NCBI GenBank assembly: GCA_020636025.1
Contig: JACJYQ010000003.1
Coordinates: 558,001 to 622,000, forward strand
Direction of reading: 5' to 3'
Source: Lewinellaceae bacterium
Lineage (GTDB): Bacteria > Bacteroidota > Bacteroidia > Chitinophagales > Saprospiraceae
DNA: 64,000 bases
Numbering within the stretch: position 1 is the first letter of the stretch; each line of letters opens with the position of its first letter. Shown here one piece after another: positions 43,096-51,462 of this stretch. The notes under the pieces are model-generated. The model was not told where the DNA came from and made no database searches. It worked only from the letters and a program-made list of their open reading frames with translations. The translations under genes and the position numbers were made by a program.

Positions 43096-44070
43096 TCAAA
43101 GTCTAACCTCCCCGTACATCCCGATCTTCAAGCTACCGTCGTTCTTCACTTTGATTTTAACGGCATATACAAGGTTCGCGCGCTCGTCTTTGGTTTGTAT
43201 TGTTTTGGGCGTGAATTCAGCCTTGTCGGAAACCCAGGTAACGGTGCCGCTTAGTTCTTTCTGATTGTCGGGGCCGTCATCAACCAGTACGGTGACTGTT
43301 TGACCGGTATTGACAGAGGGAAGCTGATTGCCGGTGATGTAGGCGCGGAGAGTCATTTCAGATAGGTCGGCCAGTTTGTACAGTGGTCTGCCCATGCTGG
43401 TAAATTCACCATCCATGGCGTATTTGGTGAGTACGACACCGGTTGCGGGATTGACGATCTCTCCTCTGGAAATCATGTCTTCCATTTGTTCCACGCGTTT
43501 CTGCATAGGCGCTTTTTCACTCAGGATGCCACGGTTTTGCAATTGTACACTGGCTTTGGCGGAGGCCATCTGCTGATCAATGACCGAGAGGCTTTCTCTG
43601 GCAGCCGTTAATTGTTTTTCCATGACTGAAATTTGGCCTTCTGCGTCATCCAGTTGTTTGGGGGTAGCGGCATCGGCTTTTACGAGTTTTTGCAGTCGGG
43701 CCTGTTCTTTTTTCGCAACGGTGATTTGCTCGAGTAATACATTTATTTGTGCTTGTTGAGCATCGCGTTGGGTCTTTAGGATGGCTATTTGTGGGCCAGG
43801 GTCATTTGTTTTCTGGTTCAGCGCCTGTAGACTGGCCTCAGCCTGACCTTTTTGCAATTCCAGGTTAACTACATCGATCTGGCCTATCACTGAGTCTTTT
43901 TTCAGGGCATCTCCTTCTTCTATATTGAATTGAAGGATCTTGCCGGTAGCCTCGGCGCTGACGATGATTTCATCTGCTTCAAAGGTGCCGGAAGCATCGT
44001 ATTTGGAACCTCCGTTGTTGCAGGAATAAAGGAAAATCAGTGCGAGTGAAAGGATGCTAATTTTATTCAT
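43096..44070 (-). CDS. HlyD-family periplasmic adaptor lipoprotein (YbhG-like)
   Basis: The 324 residues begin with a lipoprotein signal ending in LYSC (Cys16). The biotinyl-lipoyl half is EIIVSAEATGKILQFNIEEG and the second half NPATGVVLTKYAMDGEFTSMG. Between them lies a ~130-residue helical hairpin (LQALNQKTNDPGPQ ... VEQMEDMISRGEI). A beta-barrel follows, ending KNDGSLKIGMYGEVRL. It bridges the inner-membrane ABC pump and the TolC pore. It is 38 bp downstream of the TolC gene. Confidence 0.9.
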   Translation of the reverse strand: MNKISILSLALIFLYSCNNGGSKYDASGTFEADEIIVSAEATGKILQFNIEEGDALKKDSVIGQIDVVNLELQKGQAEASLQALNQKTNDPGPQIAILKTQRDAQQAQINVLLEQITVAKKEQARLQKLVKADAATPKQLDDAEGQISVMEKQLTAARESLSVIDQQMASAKASVQLQNRGILSEKAPMQKRVEQMEDMISRGEIVNPATGVVLTKYAMDGEFTSMGRPLYKLADLSEMTLRAYITGNQLPSVNTGQTVTVLVDDGPDNQKELSGTVTWVSDKAEFTPKTIQTKDERANLVYAVKIKVKNDGSLKIGMYGEVRL

Positions 44071-44108
44071 GTTGAAAAGGTTGAGATTTTATAACAAAGG
44101 GCTGGTTC

Positions 44109-45374
44109 TTAGTTTCCGGAGCTGGTTTTCTGTTGGTACTGGGCCATTAATAATTGAATATTGTGAAGTATTCTCGTTTGTCTCGCCGCATCTTCTGCAT
44201 TCACCTCGCGGAGATAATCGCTGGATGTAATGACTCCATTTTCCAACTGGGCAGAAGCGGCACTTTTAACACTGCCTCGTAAGCGTATGATCTCCTCATC
44301 AGTATTCAAAAGCGCTTGTAACTTGTTTATTTCTTCACTTTGATGATTCAGGGTCAGGTTGGTGTTGAATAGAAAAGTTTCCTGCTGAAGATCTACACTC
44401 CGTTTATTTAGATCAATCAGGTTTCGTTGATTTTTGAGGGTGTAAAAACCACTGATCGGAATATTTAATCGGAAGCCACCGATGTAATAAGGCTCAAAAT
44501 CATTGCTCAGAATATTGAACGCCGGCCGACCGTAGCCACCTTGAAAGAATAAATTCAATTTTGGCCTGTTCACAGCGGATAACAAACCATTTTGCTTGTC
44601 CAGTGAGTTTCTTTGATATTCAAAAAGCAAAAGCTCAGGTCGATTGATACTGCCAGCATAACCAGCCGGTGAAGCCGGCGTGATGAGTTTGGTTTCCTCA
44701 TCGAGTGTCATTCCAATGAGCAAACCGAGCATATTGGTAAAGGCTCTTTTATTGGCCTGAAGCTCCAGCACCCGTTGCTCAATTTTCAGCGCTTCGGCTT
44801 TCAACAGATCCACACTGCTTTTGAAAGCCGCTCCGTTGTCGACGGCTCCCTGTGTACGCTTTATTCCGTTCTGGATATCGTTCTGTATCAGCGAGGTTTG
44901 TTTCAATTGTTCCTCGATCATTAAGATGCCAAAAAACAGTTGCTCCACCCTGGATTTGAGCTTGTACAGCTCAGTTTCCAGCTTTTGCTGTTCGAGTAAA
45001 GAGTTGGCTTTTTGAATCTTTTTCTGTTGTTTCACTACGCCACCATCATAAATAGGCTGGTATAGTTCTGCATAAACCTTGTACTGATCTTTGCTGAGTG
45101 GTTCTACTCCCGGAATTTGAAAAGGCAGTTCTACTACAGCAGACTGATAGGTAGCCTGCGCATTGATGTTGATCTGAGGGAGATAACCCCGGTTTGCATT
45201 TTCAATGGTGTATTCGGTACTTTTTGAAATCAGGTCGTACTGTCTCACTAGCGGATAGTTTGTCCGTGCCAGTATGTAGCAGGAGTCGAGACTGAGTGAA
45301 GTCGTTTGCGCTTCTGCGGTAAAAAAGCTCAGAAGGCTAAAGAAATAAATAACCGATTTGAAAATTTTGCTCAT
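44109..45374 (-). CDS. TolC-family outer-membrane channel
   Basis: The 421 residues begin with a signal peptide (MSKIFKSVIYFFSLLSFFTAEAQ). Two TolC-like halves have long helices (e.g. YTIENANRGYLPQININAQ and NRPKLNLFFQGGYGRPAFN), with barrel-type beta strands (YIGGFRLNIPISGFYTLKN). The NxGxLPQ-type motif after the first helix is typical. It forms the outer-membrane pore for the exporter. The stop is 38 bp before the HlyD start. It is 205 bp downstream of the TetR gene. Confidence 0.92.
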   Translation of the reverse strand: MSKIFKSVIYFFSLLSFFTAEAQTTSLSLDSCYILARTNYPLVRQYDLISKSTEYTIENANRGYLPQININAQATYQSAVVELPFQIPGVEPLSKDQYKVYAELYQPIYDGGVVKQQKKIQKANSLLEQQKLETELYKLKSRVEQLFFGILMIEEQLKQTSLIQNDIQNGIKRTQGAVDNGAAFKSSVDLLKAEALKIEQRVLELQANKRAFTNMLGLLIGMTLDEETKLITPASPAGYAGSINRPELLLFEYQRNSLDKQNGLLSAVNRPKLNLFFQGGYGRPAFNILSNDFEPYYIGGFRLNIPISGFYTLKNQRNLIDLNKRSVDLQQETFLFNTNLTLNHQSEEINKLQALLNTDEEIIRLRGSVKSAASAQLENGVITSSDYLREVNAEDAARQTRILHNIQLLMAQYQQKTSSGN

Positions 45375-45579
45375 TTGCTTTAATCGTTTGTTTAAGAGCT
45401 TGTTGCGAGTTTTCTGCCGGAGACAAAAACGAGGGCTTTTTTTGACAGGTTTAACGTTTTTTTAGGTGCATAGCGGGGTTACGTGCCTGAAAAAAGGTGA
45501 AGACTGGCGAAAAAAGAACCGTTTTTGGCCCGGTGAGAAAATTCTCAGCAAGCTCTAAATCCAGGGTAAATTTTTTTTG

Positions 45580-46182
45580 TTATATCGTGCTGTTCAAAAT
45601 GGTTTTTGCCCACCCGGATACGAGTTTTTTCCTATCCTCCATCAATTTTTCGAAACCGATTTCCTGAACAGAGGGTAATTGCCCAAAAATCGGACGCGCG
45701 GCAAATGGGAATACAACCATGCCCAATAAAGCCATCATAAACTGAATGGGGTGTAGTTTGGGATTGTGTTCTTTTATCTGTTGAAAGAATTTAGAGCCTT
45801 CCAGTATAGCGGCAACGGGTATGGATTGCTGTATACGGCCAGGGTGCTCCCTTAATTCGCTCAATATGAAAATTGGGAGATCCGGATTTTCCTGAAGCAT
45901 ATCAATGTAATGCTCTGACAATAAATCAATCTTGTTCTCAAGCGTACTCTTTTGGTCCATTAATATGGGCAAAATGGTTCCGAACATCTGCTGCATGCGC
46001 TCCATCATGATCTCTTCGAACAACTTCTCCTTGCTCCTGAAATAATAATTCAGCAAGGCCAGGTTGATTCCTGCTTCTTCGGCAATGTCTCTGGTCCGGG
46101 TGGCAGCATAGCCTTTCATGGTAAAAACCTTTCGGGCTGCTTCCTTGATCTTTTGTTCTGTGCTGCTGTCTTTTCCGCTCAT
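45580..46182 (-). CDS. TetR/AcrR-family regulator of the exporter (YbiH/CecR-like)
   Basis: The start at 46182 (MSGKDSSTEQKIKEAARKVF) gives 200 residues. An ATG at 46236 is rejected because a matched -33/-7 promoter lies across its first codons. The N-terminal helix-turn-helix reads MKGYAATRTRDIAEEAGINLALLNYYFRSKEKLFEEI. The C-terminal ligand domain is helical. In E. coli CecR (YbiH) controls the related ybhGFSR operon, and here the same gene order (regulator then pump) suggests the same job. Inverted ATGATTTAATC-type repeats upstream may be its operator. Confidence 0.9.
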   Translation of the reverse strand: MSGKDSSTEQKIKEAARKVFTMKGYAATRTRDIAEEAGINLALLNYYFRSKEKLFEEIMMERMQQMFGTILPILMDQKSTLENKIDLLSEHYIDMLQENPDLPIFILSELREHPGRIQQSIPVAAILEGSKFFQQIKEHNPKLHPIQFMMALLGMVVFPFAARPIFGQLPSVQEIGFEKLMEDRKKLVSGWAKTILNSTI

Positions 46183-46221
46183 TTTCTCGTTGAAATCTAT
46201 AGGGGTTTGAAAAACTTGCGC

Positions 46222-46254
46222 CAAAGGTATGGACATGAATTTGAATTATGCAAA
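46222..46254 (-). promoter_or_regulatory. Promoter of the TetR gene (-33 TTTG, -7 TACCTTTG)
   Basis: On the minus strand TTTG (46251-46254) and TACCTTTG (46222-46229) are 21 bases apart and match the Bacteroidota consensus. Transcription would start at ~46215. The -33 box overlaps the left half of the inverted repeats at 46251-46290. Confidence 0.65.
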
Positions 46255-46290
46255 TGATTTAATCAAAAAATTTAAACAAATGATTAAATC
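46251..46290. promoter_or_regulatory. Candidate TetR operator
   Basis: CAAATGATT occurs twice 26 bp apart (46251, 46277). TTTAATCA (46258-46265) and TGATTAAA (46281-46288) are exact inverted repeats, 15 bases apart. The group overlaps the -33 box, the usual place for a TetR autorepressor site. Confidence 0.55.
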
Positions 46291-46370
46291 GCTGTTCGCT
46301 GCCGAATTATCGGGGTACTCGCCGGCGGAAACGCCATGAATAACAAAGCTCACATCAACCCAGGATATCA

Positions 46371-46395
46371 ACCCAGCAGGGCTTCAGCCCTGGGT
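46371..46395. repeat. ACCCAGCAGGGCT...AGCCCTGGGT palindrome
   Basis: A bulged stem-loop with stem CAGGGCT/AGCCCTG and outer ACCC/GGGT pairs, in the gap between the ECF sigma gene and the TetR gene. It has the look of a REP-type interspersed palindrome. Confidence 0.5.
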
Positions 46396-46405
46396 GTGCC
46401 GGAAC

Positions 46406-46444
46406 AAAAAATCGCCCTGCCTGGAAATACTCCAAACAGGGCGA
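46406..46444 (-). terminator. Intrinsic terminator of the ECF sigma gene
   Basis: On the minus strand the stem TCGCCCTG (rc of 46437-46444) pairs with CAGGGCGA (rc of 46412-46419), followed by TTTTTT (rc of 46406-46411). It ends the sigma-factor transcript. Confidence 0.88.
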
Positions 46445-46483
46445 AATTTTGTGCTAAAAGCACAAAAAAATCAGTGATCCGGG

Positions 46484-47074
46484 TTACTGAAGCACCACTT
46501 CTTTCTCCGACATCATTTTCCGGATGTTGATCAGGGCGTAACGCATACGGCCCAGCGCAGTATTTATGCTTACCCTGGTCAGGGAGGCGATTTCTTTAAA
46601 GCTCATGTCGGCATAGTGCCGCAGGATAACTACTTCACGCTGCTCAGGAGGCAGAGAGTCTACCAGGCGGCGGATGTGGTTGTGTGTTTCGGAGCGCATC
46701 ATAGTGGTATCGGCTCCGTCGTTACCTACGCGCAGGATCTCGAAAATATCAAAATCTTCGGAAGGATTGATATGCGCCCGGCGCTTGTTGCGACGGTGAT
46801 AATCCACACACATATTATAGGAGATACGCATGGCCCACTGAACAAACTTGCCCTCGTGGTTGTACTTGCCCTTGCGGAGCGTATCAATAATCTTAATGAA
46901 AACCTCCTGGAAAATATCTTCAGCCAGGGCGCGGTCTTTCACAAAGAGATAAATAGACGTGTAAATCTTGGCCTTGTAGCGAGAAAGAAGTGTCTCAAAG
47001 GCGGCTTCGTCACCATTAACGTAACGGTTGATCAGTTCCTGATCGTGGATCATCGGCATAACTTGCATAAGCAA
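46484..47074 (-). CDS. RNA polymerase ECF sigma factor
   Basis: The 196 residues have region 2 (YVNGDEAAFETLLSRYKAKIYTS, LAEDIFQEVFIKIIDTL, QWAMRISYNMCVDYHRRNKRR) and region 4 (LPPEQREVVILRHYADMSFKE, VSINTALGRMRYALINIRKMM). It is an ECF-type sigma without an anti-sigma neighbour, of the stand-alone type conserved in Bacteroidota. The start at 47074 precedes MIHDQELINRYV by seven residues; the exact start is uncertain. A perfect promoter (47196-47227) lies ~120 bp upstream and a terminator downstream. Confidence 0.9.
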   Translation of the reverse strand: MLMQVMPMIHDQELINRYVNGDEAAFETLLSRYKAKIYTSIYLFVKDRALAEDIFQEVFIKIIDTLRKGKYNHEGKFVQWAMRISYNMCVDYHRRNKRRAHINPSEDFDIFEILRVGNDGADTTMMRSETHNHIRRLVDSLPPEQREVVILRHYADMSFKEIASLTRVSINTALGRMRYALINIRKMMSEKEVVLQ

Positions 47075-47195
47075 ACGTGGTTTTGCTGTTTAACCAGTTA
47101 AATTAGAAATAGCAGAATTTAAATGGTGTACAAGTTGATGTCGATAAGCAAAAAAATGTTTGGTGGAAAAGTTTGTGTGTCGTTGTTGACGCTGT

Positions 47196-47227
47196 CAAAT
47201 GTAGGGCTATCTGTTTTGAAGGCCAAA
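47196..47227 (-). promoter_or_regulatory. Promoter of the ECF sigma gene
   Basis: On the minus strand TTTG (47224-47227) and TACATTTG (47196-47203) are 20 bases apart, a near-ideal Bacteroidota -33/-7 pair. Transcription would start ~47190, leaving a leader of about 115 bases. Confidence 0.75.
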
Positions 47228-47308
47228 CAATTTTCTACTTTTTAACATTTTTTTTACCGAATGTGGGGCAACCACAGAAAAATTAACCCAAAATTGCGCT
47301 GATAAAAG

Positions 47309-47316
47309 TATTTTTG
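47309..47316 (+). promoter_or_regulatory. -7 promoter box of the CorC-like gene
   Basis: TATTTTTG, a perfect match, ~118 bp before the ATG at 47434. No strong -33 box at the expected distance. Confidence 0.5.
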
Positions 47317-47433
47317 CCTCGAAATCTAAACATGGCGATCTTCACTTCACTCTTTTATTTCTTTTAACGCAATAGCTTAGCTTTTCGCCATGTATCACCT
47401 AAGCAGAAATAACGGCGGCTATAGCGCCTTCAC

Positions 47434-48741
47434 ATGGAAATTCTAATTGTAGTCATCCTCATTATCCTGCACGGCTTGCTCGTGTTGGGTGAAATTGCGC
47501 TGCTCACAGCGAAACGCTCCCGATTGGAAGGAGAAAAACTCAAAGGGAACCGGAATGCCAAAATAGCATTGGGCTTGCTCGATAATATCGACAAGTATCT
47601 TTCAGCCATGCAGATCGGGATTACCCTGATCAGTATAGTGGAAGGTGCTTATGCCGGTGTTGCGATAGGACATCATCTGGAACCTTTGGTTAATATGGTA
47701 CCGGCTTTCCAGCCCTATGCAGAACAGATATCCCTGTCGATAGTAGTAACCCTCATTACCTATTTCTCACTCATTGTGGGAGAGCTGGCGCCCAAATACA
47801 TCGCCATTCAGTATGCCGAATCCATGGCCTTGGCCGGAGCGCCTGTCATGAATTTTGTGACCAACCTCACTGGCCCAATCTCCAATTTCCTCAGCTGGTC
47901 TACCAAAATGTTCATGCGCATGTTGTTCATCAAGCCCAATGATGCACAGAGCATTTCCGAGGATGAAATCAAGCTGATGGTAAAAATGGCCAACCAGCAG
48001 GGCGTACTCCACCACAAGGAAAGTGAGTTCATTCAGAATATTCTTCGTTTTGCCGATCGCGACGCCTATACCATTATGACACACCGCAATGCTGTGGAGT
48101 GGATAAACATAAACTCGCCGGAATCTGAAATCGACAAGCAGGTTTATGAAAGTGGTTATACAAAGTTTCTGGTTTGCGACGATTCAATTGAAAACATCCT
48201 GGGAGTTGTTAAGCTCAGGGATTATATCGATGGTAAGTCGAAGAAGAACTTTAAAATTCAGAATATACTGACCCAGCCCATCTATGTTCCAGAGAGCATG
48301 AACTCCCTCAAGGTTCTGGAGCGCTTCCAAAAAGAGCGGAATTATTTCGCCGTGGTTGTTGATGAATACGGATCAACACAGGGGATCATCACCCTGCACG
48401 ATCTCACGGAAAATATTTTTGGTACCCTGCCTGATTTGGATGATACAGAGGAACCAAGCATCGTAGCCCGAGAAGATGGCAGTTACCTGGTAGATGGTAT
48501 GATCCCTATTGATGAACTAAAGGAAACCATCAATGTAAACGAATTCGATCAGGAAGACTCAGACTATTCCACACTGGCAGGTTTTATTCTGTATAAACTC
48601 AGCGAAATTCCAAGTGCAGGCGATTCCCTTGAAGCCGAAGGCTACCGTTTTGAGATCATTGATATGGACAAAAGCAAGATCGATAAAGTGTTGATCACCA
48701 AGGTAGCTGAAGCGGTTGCCGGGGAGAAAACTGAAAATTAA
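47434..48741 (+). CDS. CNNM/CorC-type transporter (hemolysin family, DUF21-CBS-CorC)
   Basis: The 435 residues have a DUF21 transmembrane domain (1-190; LHGLLVLGEIALLTAKRSRLEG, ITLISIVEGAYAGVAIG), two CBS domains (~205-325; DRDAYTIMTHRNAVEWI, VPESMNSLKVLERFQKER) and a C-terminal CorC/HlyC domain (~345-430; DGSYLVDGMIPIDELKETI). It is annotated hemolysin in many genomes but most likely moves Mg2+/Co2+ or Na+ ions. The stop codon TAA is made by the first bases of the AATTAGCTAATT repeat that follows. Confidence 0.92.
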   Translation: MEILIVVILIILHGLLVLGEIALLTAKRSRLEGEKLKGNRNAKIALGLLDNIDKYLSAMQIGITLISIVEGAYAGVAIGHHLEPLVNMVPAFQPYAEQISLSIVVTLITYFSLIVGELAPKYIAIQYAESMALAGAPVMNFVTNLTGPISNFLSWSTKMFMRMLFIKPNDAQSISEDEIKLMVKMANQQGVLHHKESEFIQNILRFADRDAYTIMTHRNAVEWININSPESEIDKQVYESGYTKFLVCDDSIENILGVVKLRDYIDGKSKKNFKIQNILTQPIYVPESMNSLKVLERFQKERNYFAVVVDEYGSTQGIITLHDLTENIFGTLPDLDDTEEPSIVAREDGSYLVDGMIPIDELKETINVNEFDQEDSDYSTLAGFILYKLSEIPSAGDSLEAEGYRFEIIDMDKSKIDKVLITKVAEAVAGEKTEN

Positions 48742-48801
48742 TTAGCTAATGTGAAAATGAGCCAATTAGCTAATTATCACATTAGCTAATTATCACATTA
48801 G
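48738..48801. repeat. AATTAGCTAATT repeat after the CorC-like gene
   Basis: Four ATTAGCTAAT cores within 64 bp, in both orientations, starting at the TAA stop of the CorC-like gene and ending ~40 bp before the fahA start. Copies at 3617-3694 and 4662-4713. Confidence 0.88.
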
Positions 48802-48841
48802 AATGCAAACAAATCCTAATCATTTACACCAATTATATAAT

Positions 48842-50068
48842 ATGTGGTTATCCATTCCAAAGGATTCTGATTTTTCAATTTTTAATCTGCCATTCGGTAT
48901 TTTTAAACCAAACGAAAGCGCCAGTCCCAGAGCTGGGATTGCCATTGGCGATCACATTGTAGATCTGGTGGCGGCTGCTGAGGCCGGCTTGTTTGGGAAA
49001 CGCCGGTTTTTTAAGAAGATATTTGAGCAGGGAACCCTGAATGATTTTATTGCCCTTGGGAAACCAGTGACGAATCGGATACGGCGCAAGGTGCGCGCCT
49101 GGCTTGAAATGGATCAAAAACCGGAAAATGCTGTCAGCCTGCTGTGTGATCGGAAGAAAGCGATCATGCTGATGCCGATCAGGGTGCCTAATTATACCGA
49201 TTTCTACAGCAGCATAGAACATGCCACCAATGTGGGAAAAATGTTCCGGCCCGACAACCCGCTGATGCCGAACTGGCGTTGGTTGCCTGTTGGCTACCAC
49301 GGTCGGGCTTCTTCGGTAGTAGTTAGTGGAACAGACATCAAAAGGCCCAGCGGTCAAATACTGCCGCCGGGTGGAAATCCAAATGAACCGGTGTTCTCGC
49401 CATCGCGGCAAATGGATTTTGAGTTGGAAATGGCGTTTGTCATTGGCAAAGAAAACCCACTGGGCACACCCATTCCGGTTGATAAAGCAGATGAATATAT
49501 ATTTGGGTTGGTGTTGTTCAACGATTGGAGCGCCCGCGATATCCAGCGTTGGGAATACGTTCCGCTAGGACCGTTTTTGGGTAAGAACTTTGGCTCCAGT
49601 GTATCACCCTGGATCGTGCCGTTGGAAGCGCTTAAGCCCTTCAAAGTAAAAGGTCCCAAACAAAAGCCTGCTCCGCTGGAATACCTTAAAGGGCGGGGTG
49701 CACAGAATTATGAGATAGCATTGGAAGTGTCCATTGACACTGGCAAGGGTTCTGAAAACCTTATTTCCCGATCCAATACCAAGTATCTGTATTGGTCAAT
49801 GGCTCAACAACTGGCGCATCATACGGTAAATGGCTGTAATGTACAGGTTGGAGATTTATTGGCTTCCGGGACGATCAGCGGCCCAACGGAAGATAGCCTG
49901 GGTTCTCTTTTAGAAATATCTCAGGGAGGAAAGAAGCCAATGAAAATGAATGATGGTACTACCCGAACTTTTTTGGAAAACGGCGACAAGGTTATCCTGA
50001 GAGGATGGGCTGAAAACGGCTCTGAAAGGGTTGGATTTGGAGAGGTTTCGGGAAAGCTAATTGAATAA
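48842..50068 (+). CDS. fahA: Fumarylacetoacetase
   Basis: The start at 48842 (MWLSIPKDSDFSIFNLPFG) fits the eukaryotic-type FAH N-terminus (SDFxIxNLPxG); an ATG at 48803 adds 13 residues of leader. The 408 residues hold the active-site blocks DFYSSIEHATNVG (Asp and His), RQMDFELEMAF (the two metal-binding Glu) and LFNDWSARDIQRWEYVPLGPF (metal Asp). It cleaves fumarylacetoacetate to fumarate and acetoacetate, the last step of tyrosine breakdown. Other tyrosine-pathway genes are not next to it in this window. Confidence 0.95.
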   Translation: MWLSIPKDSDFSIFNLPFGIFKPNESASPRAGIAIGDHIVDLVAAAEAGLFGKRRFFKKIFEQGTLNDFIALGKPVTNRIRRKVRAWLEMDQKPENAVSLLCDRKKAIMLMPIRVPNYTDFYSSIEHATNVGKMFRPDNPLMPNWRWLPVGYHGRASSVVVSGTDIKRPSGQILPPGGNPNEPVFSPSRQMDFELEMAFVIGKENPLGTPIPVDKADEYIFGLVLFNDWSARDIQRWEYVPLGPFLGKNFGSSVSPWIVPLEALKPFKVKGPKQKPAPLEYLKGRGAQNYEIALEVSIDTGKGSENLISRSNTKYLYWSMAQQLAHHTVNGCNVQVGDLLASGTISGPTEDSLGSLLEISQGGKKPMKMNDGTTRTFLENGDKVILRGWAENGSERVGFGEVSGKLIE

Positions 50069-50145
50069 AACACTTTTACCATTTTCAATATCTGTTCACC
50101 CCCCACAACAACCTGGCAATGCCAAATAAAACACCACAATTTATC

Positions 50146-50763
50146 ATGAGAACTTACCAATTGACAACCTTGATCCTTTGTCTGATGATGGCCATTTCAT
50201 GCGGCGGACAAAAACAGGAGCCTGAAACAACTGAGAAGCCTGCTACTCCGGAAGAAAGCATGGCAGAGGCCATGAAAGAAGCTCAAAAGGCTATGGAAAA
50301 TGCCAATTTGGAGCAACCGGTTGAACCGGTCAATTTCCGGAAGCTGAAAGAACTGCTGCCACAGGAATTGGCGGGCTATTCACTGGAAAATGCCAGCGGG
50401 GAGACTGCCGGAGCTATGAATATGAAAATTTCCAACGCCAAGGGCAAGTACCGCAACTCCGGCAAAGAAGACCTGGTTGTGGAGATCATGGATACCGGAG
50501 GCTTTGGAATGGGCGCCATGAGCATGGCAACCTGGTCTACCGTCACCATCGACCGCGAAGATGACATGGGCTATGAGCGCACTGGAAGTATTGGCGGCTA
50601 TAAAAGCTATGAAAGATACCGCAACGATGGATCTAAAAGCAATGTTTCTGTCCTCGCAGAAAAACGATTTATAGTAGATGTCTCCTGCCGCGGCTGTAAA
50701 ATGGACGTATTGCACAGCGCCATTAAGGATATGAACCTCAGCCGCTTTAAAGGACTTGAGTAA
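50146..50763 (+). CDS. Lipoprotein of unknown function
   Basis: The start at 50146 gives a lipoprotein signal ending in MAISC (205 residues; an earlier ATG at 50119 adds nine polar residues). A linker of Glu/Lys/Ala (EPETTEKPATPEESMAEAMK) follows. The mature domain starts NFRKLKELLPQELAGYSLEN, with AMNMKISNAKGKYRN, and has a late Cys pair VSCRGCKM. I do not recognise a family. It is exported to the outer or inner membrane. Heptamer repeats begin directly after the stop. Confidence 0.65.
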   Translation: MRTYQLTTLILCLMMAISCGGQKQEPETTEKPATPEESMAEAMKEAQKAMENANLEQPVEPVNFRKLKELLPQELAGYSLENASGETAGAMNMKISNAKGKYRNSGKEDLVVEIMDTGGFGMGAMSMATWSTVTIDREDDMGYERTGSIGGYKSYERYRNDGSKSNVSVLAEKRFIVDVSCRGCKMDVLHSAIKDMNLSRFKGLE

Positions 50764-50842
50764 GTGATGAGTGATGAGTGATGAGTGCGAAGTGCGGAAT
50801 GTTTAAAATTATGCTCTACTCCGCACTCCGCACTCCGCATTC
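50764..50842. repeat. Heptamer repeats in inverted arms
   Basis: GTGATGA (three units), GTGCGAA and GTGCGGA form the left arm, which starts right after the TAA (50761-50763). The right arm (50817-50842) is CACTCCG-type. The arms could fold back across a ~17-base loop. Confidence 0.85.
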
Positions 50843-50932
50843 AAATCCTGATCTTATTCACATCGCGTACTGACTCCCATCATTGTTATTGACTTGAGTT
50901 ATCCTGCAAATTGGAGCACAAAATCTTAAGTT

Positions 50933-51457
50933 GTGTTCTGGTTTCTAACCATTTTCTTTTTCGTGTTTGGATTGATCCTTTTTTTGCCGATCCGGCTTGA
51001 ATTGGATTCAACAGTTGGTCTATACAGGGTGTCCTGGGTAGGCATATTTGCCTGTTGGCTTGTTCCGAATGAACTGGAAAGGTGGAGGATTTTCCTACGT
51101 GTATTCCTTTGGAAAAAGGAATTGACCTTTACAAGCAAGCCGAAGGTGGAAAGCCGCAAAAAGGATGTAAAACCAGTTGTGAAAAAGCGGAATAGAGCAA
51201 TGTCTTTTCACCGCATGTGGCGCATGCTGAAGTATGGCATCCGCGCCATCAAACTTGACTGGCTACAGATTAACTGGGATACAGATGATTTTGTGTTGAA
51301 CGCCTGGTTGTATCCGCTTTTTCACGCCATGAATGGCCACAGGAGGCGCTTACAAATAAATTTTATGGGCGATCAGCAATTCGTGCTTAAACTGCATACC
51401 AACCTGGGTTTGTTAACCTGGGCGATGATGCGGGTTTTCATAACTTCTAAATCATAA
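50933..51457 (+). CDS. DUF2953-like membrane protein, partner of GerW
   Basis: The 174 residues start at a GTG (a TTG or an earlier codon cannot be excluded). An N-terminal helix (FWFLTIFFFVFGLILFLPI) is followed by a cytoplasmic basic segment (KPKVESRKKDVKPVVKKRNR) and a beta-type domain (IKLDWLQINWDTDDFVLNAWLYPLFHAMNG, then LKLHTNLGLLTWAM). The layout and the position right before gerW fit the DUF2953/YtfI family, which sits beside ytfJ in Bacillus. It is six bp upstream of the gerW-like gene and probably co-transcribed. Confidence 0.65.
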   Translation: MFWFLTIFFFVFGLILFLPIRLELDSTVGLYRVSWVGIFACWLVPNELERWRIFLRVFLWKKELTFTSKPKVESRKKDVKPVVKKRNRAMSFHRMWRMLKYGIRAIKLDWLQINWDTDDFVLNAWLYPLFHAMNGHRRRLQINFMGDQQFVLKLHTNLGLLTWAMMRVFITSKS

Positions 51458-51462
51458 AAGCC

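Larger units (their letters stand above)
47075..47433. other. Divergent intergenic region with two promoters
   Basis: These 359 bp separate the sigma gene (-) and the CorC-like gene (+). They hold the sigma promoter (47196-47227) and a -7 box TATTTTTG for the CorC-like gene (47309-47316). Nothing else is seen. Confidence 0.6.

Noticed and set aside
46183..46236. Upstream ATG of the TetR gene as its start
   Set aside because: A -33/-7 promoter overlaps that reading frame, and the added 18 residues do not fit TetR family N-termini.
50764..50842. Phase-variable tract controlling the downstream membrane protein
   Set aside because: The repeat unit is seven bp and the tract is ~90 bp before the GTG, outside the coding frame, so it cannot change the reading frame.
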